A DNA stretch of 29,067 nt, from NCBI GenBank assembly GCA_051649085.1, contig JBOFGK010000040.1, forward strand, positions 1 to 29,067, written 5' to 3'. Origin of the DNA: JBOFGK01 sp051649085. GTDB taxonomy: Bacteria > Bacillota_I > Bacilli_A > UBA3375. Positions 13,425-23,052 of this stretch are shown one piece after another. The notes beneath the pieces are model-generated. The model ran no database searches. It had not been told where the DNA came from and worked only from the letters and a program-made list of their open reading frames with translations. Every line of letters begins with the position of its first letter. Position 1 is the stretch's first letter. Position numbers and translations under genes: made by a program.

Positions 13425-16400
13425 GTGCGAAGTGAATTACAATTAGGAAAAAATAAAAGAATAAATTTCTCAAACCGAAAAATCAAATTAGATGTACCAA
13501 ACTTAAGTGATATTCAGTTTGAATCATATCGTGAACTGGTTGAAAATAAACTGGAAAAAGTTTTTCAAGATTATTTTCCGGTTGGAGATGACGAAAATAC
13601 GTTTGAAATTAGATACAAAGGGTTTAAAATTGACAAGCCAGAACATGACTACAATAATATTTTAGAATACAAAAACCGTGGATTAAATTATACTAAACCA
13701 ATTAAACTTGATTTAGAACTTTTTGATTTAAAGAACAATATAAAAATACAAGAGCAAGAGATTTTCTTGTGTGATTTGCCATTTATGACTGATTCAGGAA
13801 CATTTATGATTAACGGAGTTGAACGTGTTATTGTAACGCAGTTAGTTCGTAGTCCGGATTTATATGTAACAAAAGACCGTGATAAAGGTCAGCATGATGA
13901 AAAATTAATGGGTCAAATTATGCCAGCTCGTGGGACAAGAATTTCGATTGAAGAGCGCTTTAGTCGTGATATTTTTTCTGAACAAAAAGATTTAGTAACA
14001 CAAATTAAAGAATTAATGGCTCCAAGTGAAATTGAACAAATCGGTTATGATGTATATGATGATGATGAAAAATTAATTTCAGCAACATTAAATAAAGAAA
14101 TTAAGTCAGCTAAAAAGTTGATTTCTGAACTTAAAAAAGAAATTCGAAAAAATTCAATTAAAGTTCAATTTGATTCATCTAGAAAAGTTAATTTACTTTC
14201 ATTATTTAGATTGTTTGGATTTTCAAACGAAAATATTATTAACCTGTTTGGTGATACAAGACTGACAAGAAATATTTTATATATCGATCAACAAATTGAT
14301 TACTATAAAGCAGTTAATGAGTTTTTTGTTGCACAAATTCTATCACAAAACGTAGCAGAATTAGATAGCGAAGACTTCAAAAAGGATATTGATACAGTTG
14401 TTCACCGTTTGAAATCAAGAAGTGTCGATGAAGAAGATATTAATAAAATTGAACACGGGATCATGAAACTTACAAATGAAGAAATCAGAGATTTAGTAAT
14501 TAATTTTGTTGATAATCAAGAGGCAGATGGAATAATCGCTGAATTCTTAAATGTTTGTAAAAAGAATAGTATTCCTCGTGAGAATACGTTAATAAAAAAA
14601 TACCAACACAACATCGAAAGTAAACGTAAAGTAGTAGAAGATTTACAAAATCGTTTCTTTTTACCAAGAATGTACAACTTTGGAGATGTAGGTCGTTTCA
14701 AATTCAATCTAAAATCAAATTTAGTTTTAAATTCACAAATGAGTGTTAATTCACGTTTCTTTGGAGTTAGATTAGCAGAAGATGTTGTTCATACATCGGA
14801 TAGTTCGAAAAAATTAATTGAAGGAACAAAAATTGGTAATTCTAATATTGATTTATTAACAGAAATCTTAGAGTCAGGTTTTGGAATTTACGAAGAAGAA
14901 TTATATAATCCAGAATTAGGAATTAATGAAAAAGTTAAGTTACAACGTGTATATGCTTATTCAAATACATCACGTGAAATTGTACCTATTCTTGGGATAA
15001 CAAGCCAAGATAATGGTGTAATGACGTTAACGATGGCTGATATTTTAGTGTTCTTTAACTACTTCATGGGAATTGTTAATGGAATTGGAAAAAGTGATGA
15101 TCGTGATAATTTAGGAAACCGTCGTGTTCGTTTAGTTGGTGAATTAGTAGAACAAGAAGTTTCTCGTGGATTATACGACATTGAACGAAACATTAAACGT
15201 TATGGATTCCAAAATATTGAAGAAGATTCTACAAATGTTAACATTATTGGACGTATTTTTACGACAAACCGTTTTAATAACGGATTGCAAAGATTCTTTG
15301 CATCAAGTCAACTTTCGCAGTTTATGGACCAAACTAATCCACTAGCTGAGTTAACACATAAACGTCGTTTGTCAGCACTTGGACCTGGTGGGATAAGCCG
15401 TGACCGTGCAACAATGGAAGTACGTGATGTACATACGACTCACTATGGAAGAATTTGTCCAATTGAATCGCCTGAGGGTGGAAACATCGGATTAATCAGT
15501 TCATTAACTGTCTATGCAAAAATAAACTCTCGTGGATTTATTGAAACGCCATATATTAAAGTTGAACGTAAATACGATAAAGATGGAAAATTTGTTAATG
15601 CTTATATAACTGATCAAATTGATTACTTAACAGCAATTGATGAAGCAAGATATTATGTTGGACAATCAACAATTGAAATCAATGAAGCAACAAATGAAAT
15701 TTTAACAACGAACATTCCTTCACGTTACAATGGAGAAAATGATATTCGTCATGTAAGTCGAATTGACTATATTGAGATTTCACCAAAGCAGATTTTATCT
15801 GCAGGTACTGGATTAATTCCGTTCTTAGAGCATGATGATGCCAACCGTGCACTGATGGGTGCGAACATGCAACGTCAGGCAGTACCATTAATGATTAGTG
15901 AATCACCAATTGTTGGAACTGGAATGGAATACTATATTGGTAAAGATGCATCAAGTGTAATTAAAGCTAAAAATGGTGGAACAGTTATTAATGTAAATTC
16001 AGGATTAGTAGAAGTTCAACATAAAGATGGTGTCGATTCATATACATTAATTAAATACTTACGTTCAAATCACTCGACTACAATTACGCAAAAGCCAATT
16101 GTACGTGTCGGTGACAAACTGAAAAAAGGTGATTTAATTGCTGATGGAAATGCGATGGATAATGGAGAGCTTGCCCTTGGAAAGAACGCGGTAGTTGCTT
16201 TCTTAACGTGGGATGGATATAACTATGAGGATGCGATTATTATCTCAGACCGTTTAGTTAAAGAAGATGTTTATACATCAATTCACATTGAAGAGTACGT
16301 TTGTGAAGTGTTACAAACAAAACTTGGAGTTTCACAAGTAACGCGCGATATTCCAAATATTTCAGAAGAAGCGAAAAAACACTTAGATAGCAACGGAATT

Positions 16401-17393
16401 GTTGTTGAAGGAACACGTGTTGAACCAGGAGATATTCTTGTTGGTAAGGTTACACCAAAAGGAAAAGGTGATTTATCTGAAGAAGAAAAATTACTATTTG
16501 ATATTTTTGGAGAAAAAACTAAAGACGTTAAAGATGAGTCACTTCGTGTAGAAAACGGTGGTGGAGGAATTGTTCAAAAAGTTCTAATCTACAATGCCGA
16601 TGAGCTTGAAATGGCAAGTGAAGTTCGTCAAGTAGTAAAAGTTTATGTAGCGCAAAAACGTAAAATCCAAGAAGGTGATAAGATGGCCGGTCGTCACGGA
16701 AATAAAGGGGTAATCTCAAAAATTTTACCTCAAGAAGACATGCCATACTTAGAAGATGGAACACCAGTTGATATTATGCTTAATCCACTTGGAGTACCAT
16801 CAAGGATGAACGTTGGACAGGTACTTGAGATGCATCTAGGAATCATTGGAAAAATGTTAGGCCTTAAATTTGCAACTGAAGTATTTGAAGGTGCATCAAA
16901 CGATGATATTCAAGATTTAATGAGTGAAGCTGGAATTGAAAATGATGGAAAATTCCGTTTAATTGATGGACGTACTGGAGAAGCATTCGATAGACGTGTA
17001 ACAATTGGTGTAATGTACATTATGAAACTTTCGCACATGGTTGAAGATAAAATGCATGCTCGTGCAATTGGACCATACTCACTAGTAACACAACAACCTC
17101 TTGGAGGAAAAGCGCAATTCGGTGGACAACGTTTCGGAGAAATGGAATTCTGGGCACTAGAAGCATATGGTGCAGCTCATACACTACAAGAAATAATAAC
17201 TGTAAAATCAGATGATATTTTCGGTAGAAGTAAAAAATATGAAGCTATTTTACATGGTGAAAAATATGAAGAATCAGTTGTAACGGAATCATACAATGTA
17301 CTATTGAATGAAATCCAAGGTCTTGGAATTGATTTAGGAATGTATGGAACAGACGGTAAAGAAATCCGAATGACAGATTTATTAGAATATTAA
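13425..17393 (+). CDS. rpoB: DNA-directed RNA polymerase subunit beta
   Basis: This 1322-aa beta subunit of RNA polymerase has the conserved blocks PFMTDSGTFMINGVERVIV (120-138), the rifampicin pocket (627-655) with D635, H645, S650 and L652 all wild-type (E. coli 516, 526, 531, 533), and the C-terminal GGKAQFGGQRFGEMEFWALE (about 1225-1245). It is about 130 residues longer than Bacillus RpoB. Most of the excess lies at about 215-245 and 285-405, in the beta lobe. The start is GTG 13425 with GGAGG four bases upstream; no better in-frame start exists. It is followed by rpoC after 18 bases. Its position next to rpmA rather than rplL is unusual. Confidence 0.97.
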   Translation: MRSELQLGKNKRINFSNRKIKLDVPNLSDIQFESYRELVENKLEKVFQDYFPVGDDENTFEIRYKGFKIDKPEHDYNNILEYKNRGLNYTKPIKLDLELFDLKNNIKIQEQEIFLCDLPFMTDSGTFMINGVERVIVTQLVRSPDLYVTKDRDKGQHDEKLMGQIMPARGTRISIEERFSRDIFSEQKDLVTQIKELMAPSEIEQIGYDVYDDDEKLISATLNKEIKSAKKLISELKKEIRKNSIKVQFDSSRKVNLLSLFRLFGFSNENIINLFGDTRLTRNILYIDQQIDYYKAVNEFFVAQILSQNVAELDSEDFKKDIDTVVHRLKSRSVDEEDINKIEHGIMKLTNEEIRDLVINFVDNQEADGIIAEFLNVCKKNSIPRENTLIKKYQHNIESKRKVVEDLQNRFFLPRMYNFGDVGRFKFNLKSNLVLNSQMSVNSRFFGVRLAEDVVHTSDSSKKLIEGTKIGNSNIDLLTEILESGFGIYEEELYNPELGINEKVKLQRVYAYSNTSREIVPILGITSQDNGVMTLTMADILVFFNYFMGIVNGIGKSDDRDNLGNRRVRLVGELVEQEVSRGLYDIERNIKRYGFQNIEEDSTNVNIIGRIFTTNRFNNGLQRFFASSQLSQFMDQTNPLAELTHKRRLSALGPGGISRDRATMEVRDVHTTHYGRICPIESPEGGNIGLISSLTVYAKINSRGFIETPYIKVERKYDKDGKFVNAYITDQIDYLTAIDEARYYVGQSTIEINEATNEILTTNIPSRYNGENDIRHVSRIDYIEISPKQILSAGTGLIPFLEHDDANRALMGANMQRQAVPLMISESPIVGTGMEYYIGKDASSVIKAKNGGTVINVNSGLVEVQHKDGVDSYTLIKYLRSNHSTTITQKPIVRVGDKLKKGDLIADGNAMDNGELALGKNAVVAFLTWDGYNYEDAIIISDRLVKEDVYTSIHIEEYVCEVLQTKLGVSQVTRDIPNISEEAKKHLDSNGIVVEGTRVEPGDILVGKVTPKGKGDLSEEEKLLFDIFGEKTKDVKDESLRVENGGGGIVQKVLIYNADELEMASEVRQVVKVYVAQKRKIQEGDKMAGRHGNKGVISKILPQEDMPYLEDGTPVDIMLNPLGVPSRMNVGQVLEMHLGIIGKMLGLKFATEVFEGASNDDIQDLMSEAGIENDGKFRLIDGRTGEAFDRRVTIGVMYIMKLSHMVEDKMHARAIGPYSLVTQQPLGGKAQFGGQRFGEMEFWALEAYGAAHTLQEIITVKSDDIFGRSKKYEAILHGEKYEESVVTESYNVLLNEIQGLGIDLGMYGTDGKEIRMTDLLEY

Positions 17394-17411
17394 GCGGGAG
17401 GAGAATTTCAT

Positions 17412-20400
17412 ATGGCAGGAGTAAAACATATTCAAGACGTAGAATACTTGGAAATTAAATTAGCATCTCCAAGTAAAATAATAGATGAATGGTCATCTGG
17501 AGAGGTAGTTAATCATGAAACGATTAACTATCGAACTCTTAAACCAGAATTAGGTGGATTGTTTTGTGAACGAATTTTTGGGCCGACTAAAGATTATGAA
17601 TGTCACTGTGGTCGTTACAAAAAATCGACATACAAAGGAAAACAATGTGAGCGTTGTGGGGTAGATATTATTTCTGCAAAATCACGTCGTCAACGAAAAG
17701 GACACATCAAATTAGATGATCCAGTCGTTTCACCAATGTATAAAAAGCATATCGTTTCAATTCTTGGTTGTAAGATGAGAGACTTAGATGCATTAATTCA
17801 ATACACAGCATTCATTGTTGTAAGTAGTGATAACAATAAAATCCCAGCGGGAACAATTACTGAAGATGAAGAACGTTTAAAAGAAATATCAGGAATTTAC
17901 TATCTACGTGGGACAGTTGGATTACACGAATATTTAAAACAAATTAATATTGATGAAGAAATTGAAATTATTAAGCGTGATTTACAAGATGCAAAAAAAG
18001 AATTATCAGAAACGTCAAATAATTCAACAAATACAGCAAAATATTATGAACTTATTCGTAAAGGAAATGAAAAACTTGAAATGTTAATTAACTTTAAAAA
18101 ATCAGGTAACAAACCAGGTTGGTTAATTATGACAGTTATTCCAGTTATTCCACCTGATTTACGTCCGTTAGTACAAATTGGTTCAGGTCGTTTTGTAGTA
18201 TCAGGATTAAATGAGTTATATCGAAAAGTAATTATGCGTAACAACCGTCTAAAAGAAATGAAAAAAGTTATGGCGGCGGAATTGTTATTAAATGATGGGC
18301 GAGTAAGTTTACAACGTGCTGTTGAAGAATTATTCGATAATTCAAAAAATAACGAAAGCTTAAACAGTGGAAACCGTAACCGTAAAATTCAAAAATCACT
18401 AGTTGAAATGTTGAAAGGTAAGCAAGGACGTTTCCGTCAAAACTTACTTGGAAAGCGTGTTGACTTTTCTGGACGTTCGGTAATCGTTGTCGGACCAAAC
18501 TTAAAATTAGATGAGTGTGGTATTCCGAAGAAAATGGCGCTTGAATTATTCAAACCATTTATCATTGCCGAATTACTTAAAAAAGGTCGTGCATTTAACA
18601 TTAAATTTGCGAAAATCAAAATTGAAAATGGTGATGAAGATGTTTGGGAAACATTAGAAGAAGTAATTGGTAAGTATAAAGTATTACTTAACCGTGCCCC
18701 AACGTTACACCGTCTTGGAATTCAAGCATTTAGACCAAAACTTGTCGAAGGAAAAGCAATTAGATTATCACCGTTAGTTTGTACGGCCTATAACGCCGAT
18801 TTTGATGGTGACCAGATGGCAGTCCATTTACCACTAAGTGATAAGGCACAGTTGGAGGCAACTAAATTAATGCTTGCTTCAAACAACATTTTGAATCCGA
18901 AAGATGGACAACCAATCGTTGCACCTTCTCAAGATATGATCTTAGGAAATTACTACATTACAATTGAAGAACAAACAGATATTGTACGTGTGTATAAAGA
19001 TGTAAAAGAAGCATTAATGGCGTATGAAAACCGTGTAATTAGATTACATGATCGTATTTTCATCGATGCTAAAACAATTGATAATGCTGTAATTGATACC
19101 GAAAACATTGAAGAAAAATTATTACTTACAACAATTGGAAAATATCTTTTCAATAATATTACACCAAGTGATTATCCGTTTATTAATGAACCAAATCAAG
19201 CAAATTTCAATGGACTTGCTGATCGTTTCTTAATTACAAAAGGTGAAAATTTAGCAGAAGTTTTAGAAAATGTTGAAGTTGTAAAACCGTTTAAAAAAGG
19301 ATTCTTATCAGAATTAATTTATAACGTATTTGAAAAATACAATATTCAACAAACTTCCAAAATGCTTGATTTAATGAAAGACTTAGGATATAAACATTCA
19401 TGTTTATCAGGAATTTCAATTTCCTTTGCTGATGTACCAGTAGTAGAAAAGAAAGCAGTACTTGAAGAAGCGCAAACAAAAGTTGACCGTTGGAATGAAT
19501 TATTCTCTCAAGGGTTAATTACAGAAGATGAGCGTTACCAAAAAATCACACAAGATATTTGGCCAAGTGCTCGTGATGTCATTACTGATCGTTTAATGAG
19601 TGAGCTTGATGAAACGAATAACATCTTTATGATGGCTGATTCAGGTGCACGTGGAACAAAGTCAAACTTTACACAGTTAGGTGCGATGCGTGGTCTGATG
19701 GCGGCCCCATCTGGAAAAATTATTGAACTTCCAGTTAAGTCGTCGTTTAAAGAAGGATTAAGTGTACTTGAGTACTTTATTTCTTCCCATGGTGCTCGTA
19801 AAGGTCTTGCCGATACAGCGCTTAAGACTGCCGATTCAGGATACTTAACTCGTCGTTTAGTAGATGTAGCCCAAGATGTTGTTGTAACAGAAGATGATTG
19901 TGGTACAACAAGTTATGACGTTGTAAGCGACATTATGGAAGGTACAGAAGTAATTGAAGGTTTAAAAGAACGTTTAATTGGTCGTACAATCCAAGAAACA
20001 ATCTTTGGAGATGATGGTGAAGTTGTTATTGCTCAAGGTGAGCTAATTTACGAAAACATTGCAGAAAAAATTGTTGATCTTGGAATTAAAGAAGTTAAAC
20101 TTAGAACAACATTTAGTTGTCGAAGTGAAACAGGAATCTGTAAGAAATGTTATGGTCGTGATCTAGCACTGAATGCAATGGTTAATATTGGTGAAGCTGT
20201 CGGAATTGTTTCAGCACAATCAATTGGAGAGCCAGGAACTCAGCTGACGATGAGAACGTTCCACTCGGGTGGGGTTGCCGGAAACGATATTACTCAAGGT
20301 CTTCCAAGGGTAGTTGAGTTATTTGAAGCACGTCCACCAAAAGGGAAAGCAATCTTAGCAGGTGAAAATGGAAAAATTCATTATACAGAGAAAACAGCTG

Positions 20401-21119
20401 TAATTGATGTAACAATTAAAAAAGGTAAAAAGAAATTAATCTCATATTCAATTCCTAAAGGAATTCCATTATTATTTAAAGAAGGAGATACTGTCAAACG
20501 TGGTGAGCGTTTAACAGAGGGAAGTATCCATGTTAAAGAATTAATTGAATACTGTGGAATTGATGAAGTAAGACGTTATATATTGAAAGAAATTCAAAAA
20601 GTATACCGTCTGCAAGGTGTAGGAATCAATGATAAACATATTGAAATCATTATTTCACAAATGCTTAAATATTATAAAGTTGTTGATTCTGGGGGAACAA
20701 ACATGATTCCAGGTGAATTAGTTAGAATTAAACAACTTACATTAAGTAATGCAGAAGCCTTTGCAACAAATAAGAATGTTGCAGTTGCTAAACCAGTCGT
20801 AATGGGAATCAAAGAAGCTTCATTAAAAACAGAATCATTCTTATCAGCAGCATCGTTCCAAGAAACGGCGAAAGTACTTGCAAATGCAACAATTCGTGGG
20901 AAAAAAGATTATCTAAAAGGAATTAAAGAAAATGTAATTCTTGGAAAGTTAATCCCAGCGGGAACAGGAAAAGTAGCGGATTATAAAGGTATCATATTTG
21001 ATACAGAAAATGAATCTGAACTAATACTTGACGTTAATCCAGTAATTTTCCAAGAAGCAGTTGCTGAACAGATTGAACACGCACCAGAAAATACGGATGC
21101 TGTATCAATTATAGAATAA
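17412..21119 (+). CDS. rpoC: DNA-directed RNA polymerase subunit beta'
   Basis: This 1235-aa beta' subunit carries the active-site motif N461-ADFDGDQM, with the three Mg-binding Asp residues D463, D465 and D467. The N-terminal zinc site is C64-x-C66...C79-x2-C82, and the second zinc site is C830 with C903, C910 and C913. The bridge-helix/trigger-loop region is intact (QSIGEPGTQLTMRTFHSGGVAG). Length is close to Bacillus RpoC (about 1200). GGGAGGAG precedes ATG 17412. The next gene starts 22 bases after its stop with no terminator. Confidence 0.97.
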   Translation: MAGVKHIQDVEYLEIKLASPSKIIDEWSSGEVVNHETINYRTLKPELGGLFCERIFGPTKDYECHCGRYKKSTYKGKQCERCGVDIISAKSRRQRKGHIKLDDPVVSPMYKKHIVSILGCKMRDLDALIQYTAFIVVSSDNNKIPAGTITEDEERLKEISGIYYLRGTVGLHEYLKQINIDEEIEIIKRDLQDAKKELSETSNNSTNTAKYYELIRKGNEKLEMLINFKKSGNKPGWLIMTVIPVIPPDLRPLVQIGSGRFVVSGLNELYRKVIMRNNRLKEMKKVMAAELLLNDGRVSLQRAVEELFDNSKNNESLNSGNRNRKIQKSLVEMLKGKQGRFRQNLLGKRVDFSGRSVIVVGPNLKLDECGIPKKMALELFKPFIIAELLKKGRAFNIKFAKIKIENGDEDVWETLEEVIGKYKVLLNRAPTLHRLGIQAFRPKLVEGKAIRLSPLVCTAYNADFDGDQMAVHLPLSDKAQLEATKLMLASNNILNPKDGQPIVAPSQDMILGNYYITIEEQTDIVRVYKDVKEALMAYENRVIRLHDRIFIDAKTIDNAVIDTENIEEKLLLTTIGKYLFNNITPSDYPFINEPNQANFNGLADRFLITKGENLAEVLENVEVVKPFKKGFLSELIYNVFEKYNIQQTSKMLDLMKDLGYKHSCLSGISISFADVPVVEKKAVLEEAQTKVDRWNELFSQGLITEDERYQKITQDIWPSARDVITDRLMSELDETNNIFMMADSGARGTKSNFTQLGAMRGLMAAPSGKIIELPVKSSFKEGLSVLEYFISSHGARKGLADTALKTADSGYLTRRLVDVAQDVVVTEDDCGTTSYDVVSDIMEGTEVIEGLKERLIGRTIQETIFGDDGEVVIAQGELIYENIAEKIVDLGIKEVKLRTTFSCRSETGICKKCYGRDLALNAMVNIGEAVGIVSAQSIGEPGTQLTMRTFHSGGVAGNDITQGLPRVVELFEARPPKGKAILAGENGKIHYTEKTAVIDVTIKKGKKKLISYSIPKGIPLLFKEGDTVKRGERLTEGSIHVKELIEYCGIDEVRRYILKEIQKVYRLQGVGINDKHIEIIISQMLKYYKVVDSGGTNMIPGELVRIKQLTLSNAEAFATNKNVAVAKPVVMGIKEASLKTESFLSAASFQETAKVLANATIRGKKDYLKGIKENVILGKLIPAGTGKVADYKGIIFDTENESELILDVNPVIFQEAVAEQIEHAPENTDAVSIIE

Positions 21120-21141
21120 TAGTTTTTACTAAGGAGGCCTA

Positions 21142-21960
21142 ATGAATGACGGGTATAATATTTTCGAGAAAATAGAACTTTTAAAAAAAAAGGGGAATCG
21201 TTCTGATCGAAAAATTGCCAAATTTATCTTAGATTATGATAGTGATTTTATTGATTTAAAAATCAGTGAAGTAAGTGCTGTGTGCTTTGTATCGAATGCA
21301 ACAGTTGTACGATTTGCGAAAAATTTAGATTTTTCGGGATTTCCAGAACTTAAACTTCAATTGTCTTATCAAAAAAAAGATTATCTACTTGATGATAACA
21401 GTAATTTTTCATCATCTTCACTTGAGAAACATTATAGTGATATAATTTCATCATTTGAAAAAACGAAAAGATTATTAACACCAAATCACATTAATAAAGC
21501 GGTCGAATATATCAATCAAGCGGCAAACATTAATTTGTTTGCACTTGGTGAAACAAATGTTGTTGCCCAAGATTTCCAACTAAAATTAGTTAGAATTGGA
21601 AAAGTGGCAACAGCATTTCCTGATATTCACACTCAACATTTTTGTGCATGTAATAGTAATGAAAACACAGTTTCAATCGCAATTAGCTACTCAGCAACAA
21701 CTAAACATGTATTAGACAATTTAGAAGTTGCTAAAGAATATGGATCTAAAACAATTTTAATAACAAATAAACAATTAAAGATTCCTGATTATGTTGATTT
21801 AGTTTTAAACGTTGAAGCAACAGAATCAATTAATCGAGTTTTCAGTACAACATCAAGGTTTTCAATCCTATTTTTGCTTGATATAATCTATCATCAAATA
21901 ATTGAAACTGATCCAGATTACTATGAAGCAAAATTAGATGAAACTCGTTTAAAGAGATAG
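21142..21960 (+). CDS. RpiR/MurR-family transcriptional regulator (HTH-SIS), rpoC-linked
   Basis: This 272-aa protein has an N-terminal RpiR helix-turn-helix (residues about 15-75; VSAVCFVSNATVVRFAKNLDFSGFPELK) and a C-terminal SIS domain (about 120-255; LFALGETNVVAQDFQLKLVRIGKV, VSIAISYSATTKHVLDN) that would bind a phosphosugar. Divergence from the 5612-6418 paralogue is high. AAGGAGG precedes the start, 22 bases after rpoC, so it is expected to be made with RNA polymerase. Its target is not evident. Peptidoglycan amino-sugar metabolism is possible given murA two genes downstream. Confidence 0.85.
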   Translation: MNDGYNIFEKIELLKKKGNRSDRKIAKFILDYDSDFIDLKISEVSAVCFVSNATVVRFAKNLDFSGFPELKLQLSYQKKDYLLDDNSNFSSSSLEKHYSDIISSFEKTKRLLTPNHINKAVEYINQAANINLFALGETNVVAQDFQLKLVRIGKVATAFPDIHTQHFCACNSNENTVSIAISYSATTKHVLDNLEVAKEYGSKTILITNKQLKIPDYVDLVLNVEATESINRVFSTTSRFSILFLLDIIYHQIIETDPDYYEAKLDETRLKR

Positions 21961-21994
21961 AAATTAAATAAAACTAGTATAGAAAAGGAGAAAA

Positions 21995-23041
21995 ATGCAA
22001 ATAATCAATGAGCTTAATGTAGATGCTTTTTACATTACTGATAATTTCAATAAAAGATATATTACAAATTTTTCTGGTTCTACATCACACGTTGTAGTCT
22101 TCAAAGATGAAAAATTCTTAATCACAGATGGTCGTTACCAAACACAGGTAAAACAAGAATTATATCCAGATATCAATGTAATAATTAAGGAAACAACAGA
22201 AACATACACAGACGCATTGTATAAATTATTAGATTCTAAACAAGTAAAAAAACTTGCAGTAGAGGCTGAGTATCTTTCATATGCTGAAGCATTATCACTA
22301 AGTGAAAAGTTTGAATTAGTTGCAACAAATGGAAGCTTTTTAAATACTAGAATGGTCAAAAATACAGATGAAATTGCTAAGATAAAAGCTGCAATTAAAG
22401 TAACTGATGAGACTTTTATTTATATTCAGTCAAAACTTCAAGAAGGAATTACTGAACTTGAAATCAAGGCGCTTTTAGAAGCAAAGCAAATTGAATTAGG
22501 TGCAAGCAAAGCTTCATTTGATTCAATTGTAGCCTTTGGAGAAAATTCTGCAAAACCACATGCTCGTCCATCTAAACGTAAATTAGTTAATGGTGATATT
22601 GTGACATTAGATTTTGGATGCTACGTTGATGGATATTGTTCAGATATGACACGAACATTTTTTGTTGGAACACCAAGAGATGAAGAATTGGTGAAAATCC
22701 ATCAAATTGTAAAAACGGCATGTGAATTACAAAGTAAAGCGGTTAAGCCTGGTGTGAGATGTGATGAAATTGATAAAATTGGTCGAGATTATATTACAGA
22801 ACATGGTTATGGAGAATTATTTATGCATGGAACAGGACATGGAATTGGTTTAGACGTTCATGAACTTCCGGTTGTTTCACAATTGTCACAAACAGTTTTA
22901 GAACCAGGTATGGTATTAACGATTGAACCAGGAATTTATAAAGCAGGTTTAGGTGGTTGTCGAATAGAAAATGATATACTAGTAACAGAAGATGGGTTTG
23001 AGGTACTTAATGAATCAGAAATCCCGTTACAAATAAATTAA
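21995..23041 (+). CDS. M24 metallopeptidase, Xaa-Pro aminopeptidase/dipeptidase
   Basis: This 348-aa cytoplasmic peptidase of the creatinase/prolidase type removes N-terminal residues before proline or cleaves Xaa-Pro dipeptides. The creatinase-like N-domain spans about 1-115. The catalytic domain has all five metal ligands: D206 and D217 (LDFGCYVDGYCSDMTRTF), H282 (GTGHGIGLDVHE), E311 (TIEPGIY) and E325 (CRIENDILV). AAAAGGAGA precedes ATG 21995. It is packed between rpiR and murA. Confidence 0.93.
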   Translation: MQIINELNVDAFYITDNFNKRYITNFSGSTSHVVVFKDEKFLITDGRYQTQVKQELYPDINVIIKETTETYTDALYKLLDSKQVKKLAVEAEYLSYAEALSLSEKFELVATNGSFLNTRMVKNTDEIAKIKAAIKVTDETFIYIQSKLQEGITELEIKALLEAKQIELGASKASFDSIVAFGENSAKPHARPSKRKLVNGDIVTLDFGCYVDGYCSDMTRTFFVGTPRDEELVKIHQIVKTACELQSKAVKPGVRCDEIDKIGRDYITEHGYGELFMHGTGHGIGLDVHELPVVSQLSQTVLEPGMVLTIEPGIYKAGLGGCRIENDILVTEDGFEVLNESEIPLQIN

Positions 23042-23052
23042 TGGGAGCATAG

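Noticed and set aside
13423..13446. Seven-codon ORF (ATG at 13423 to TAG) overlapping the GTG start of rpoB, as a possible leader peptide
   Set aside because: It lies only 2 bases from GGAGG, too close for good initiation, and has no codon pattern suggesting attenuation. It is probably chance.
15300..15390. Possible rifampicin-resistance substitutions in RpoB
   Set aside because: All classic positions (D635, H645, S650, L652) carry the sensitive residues.
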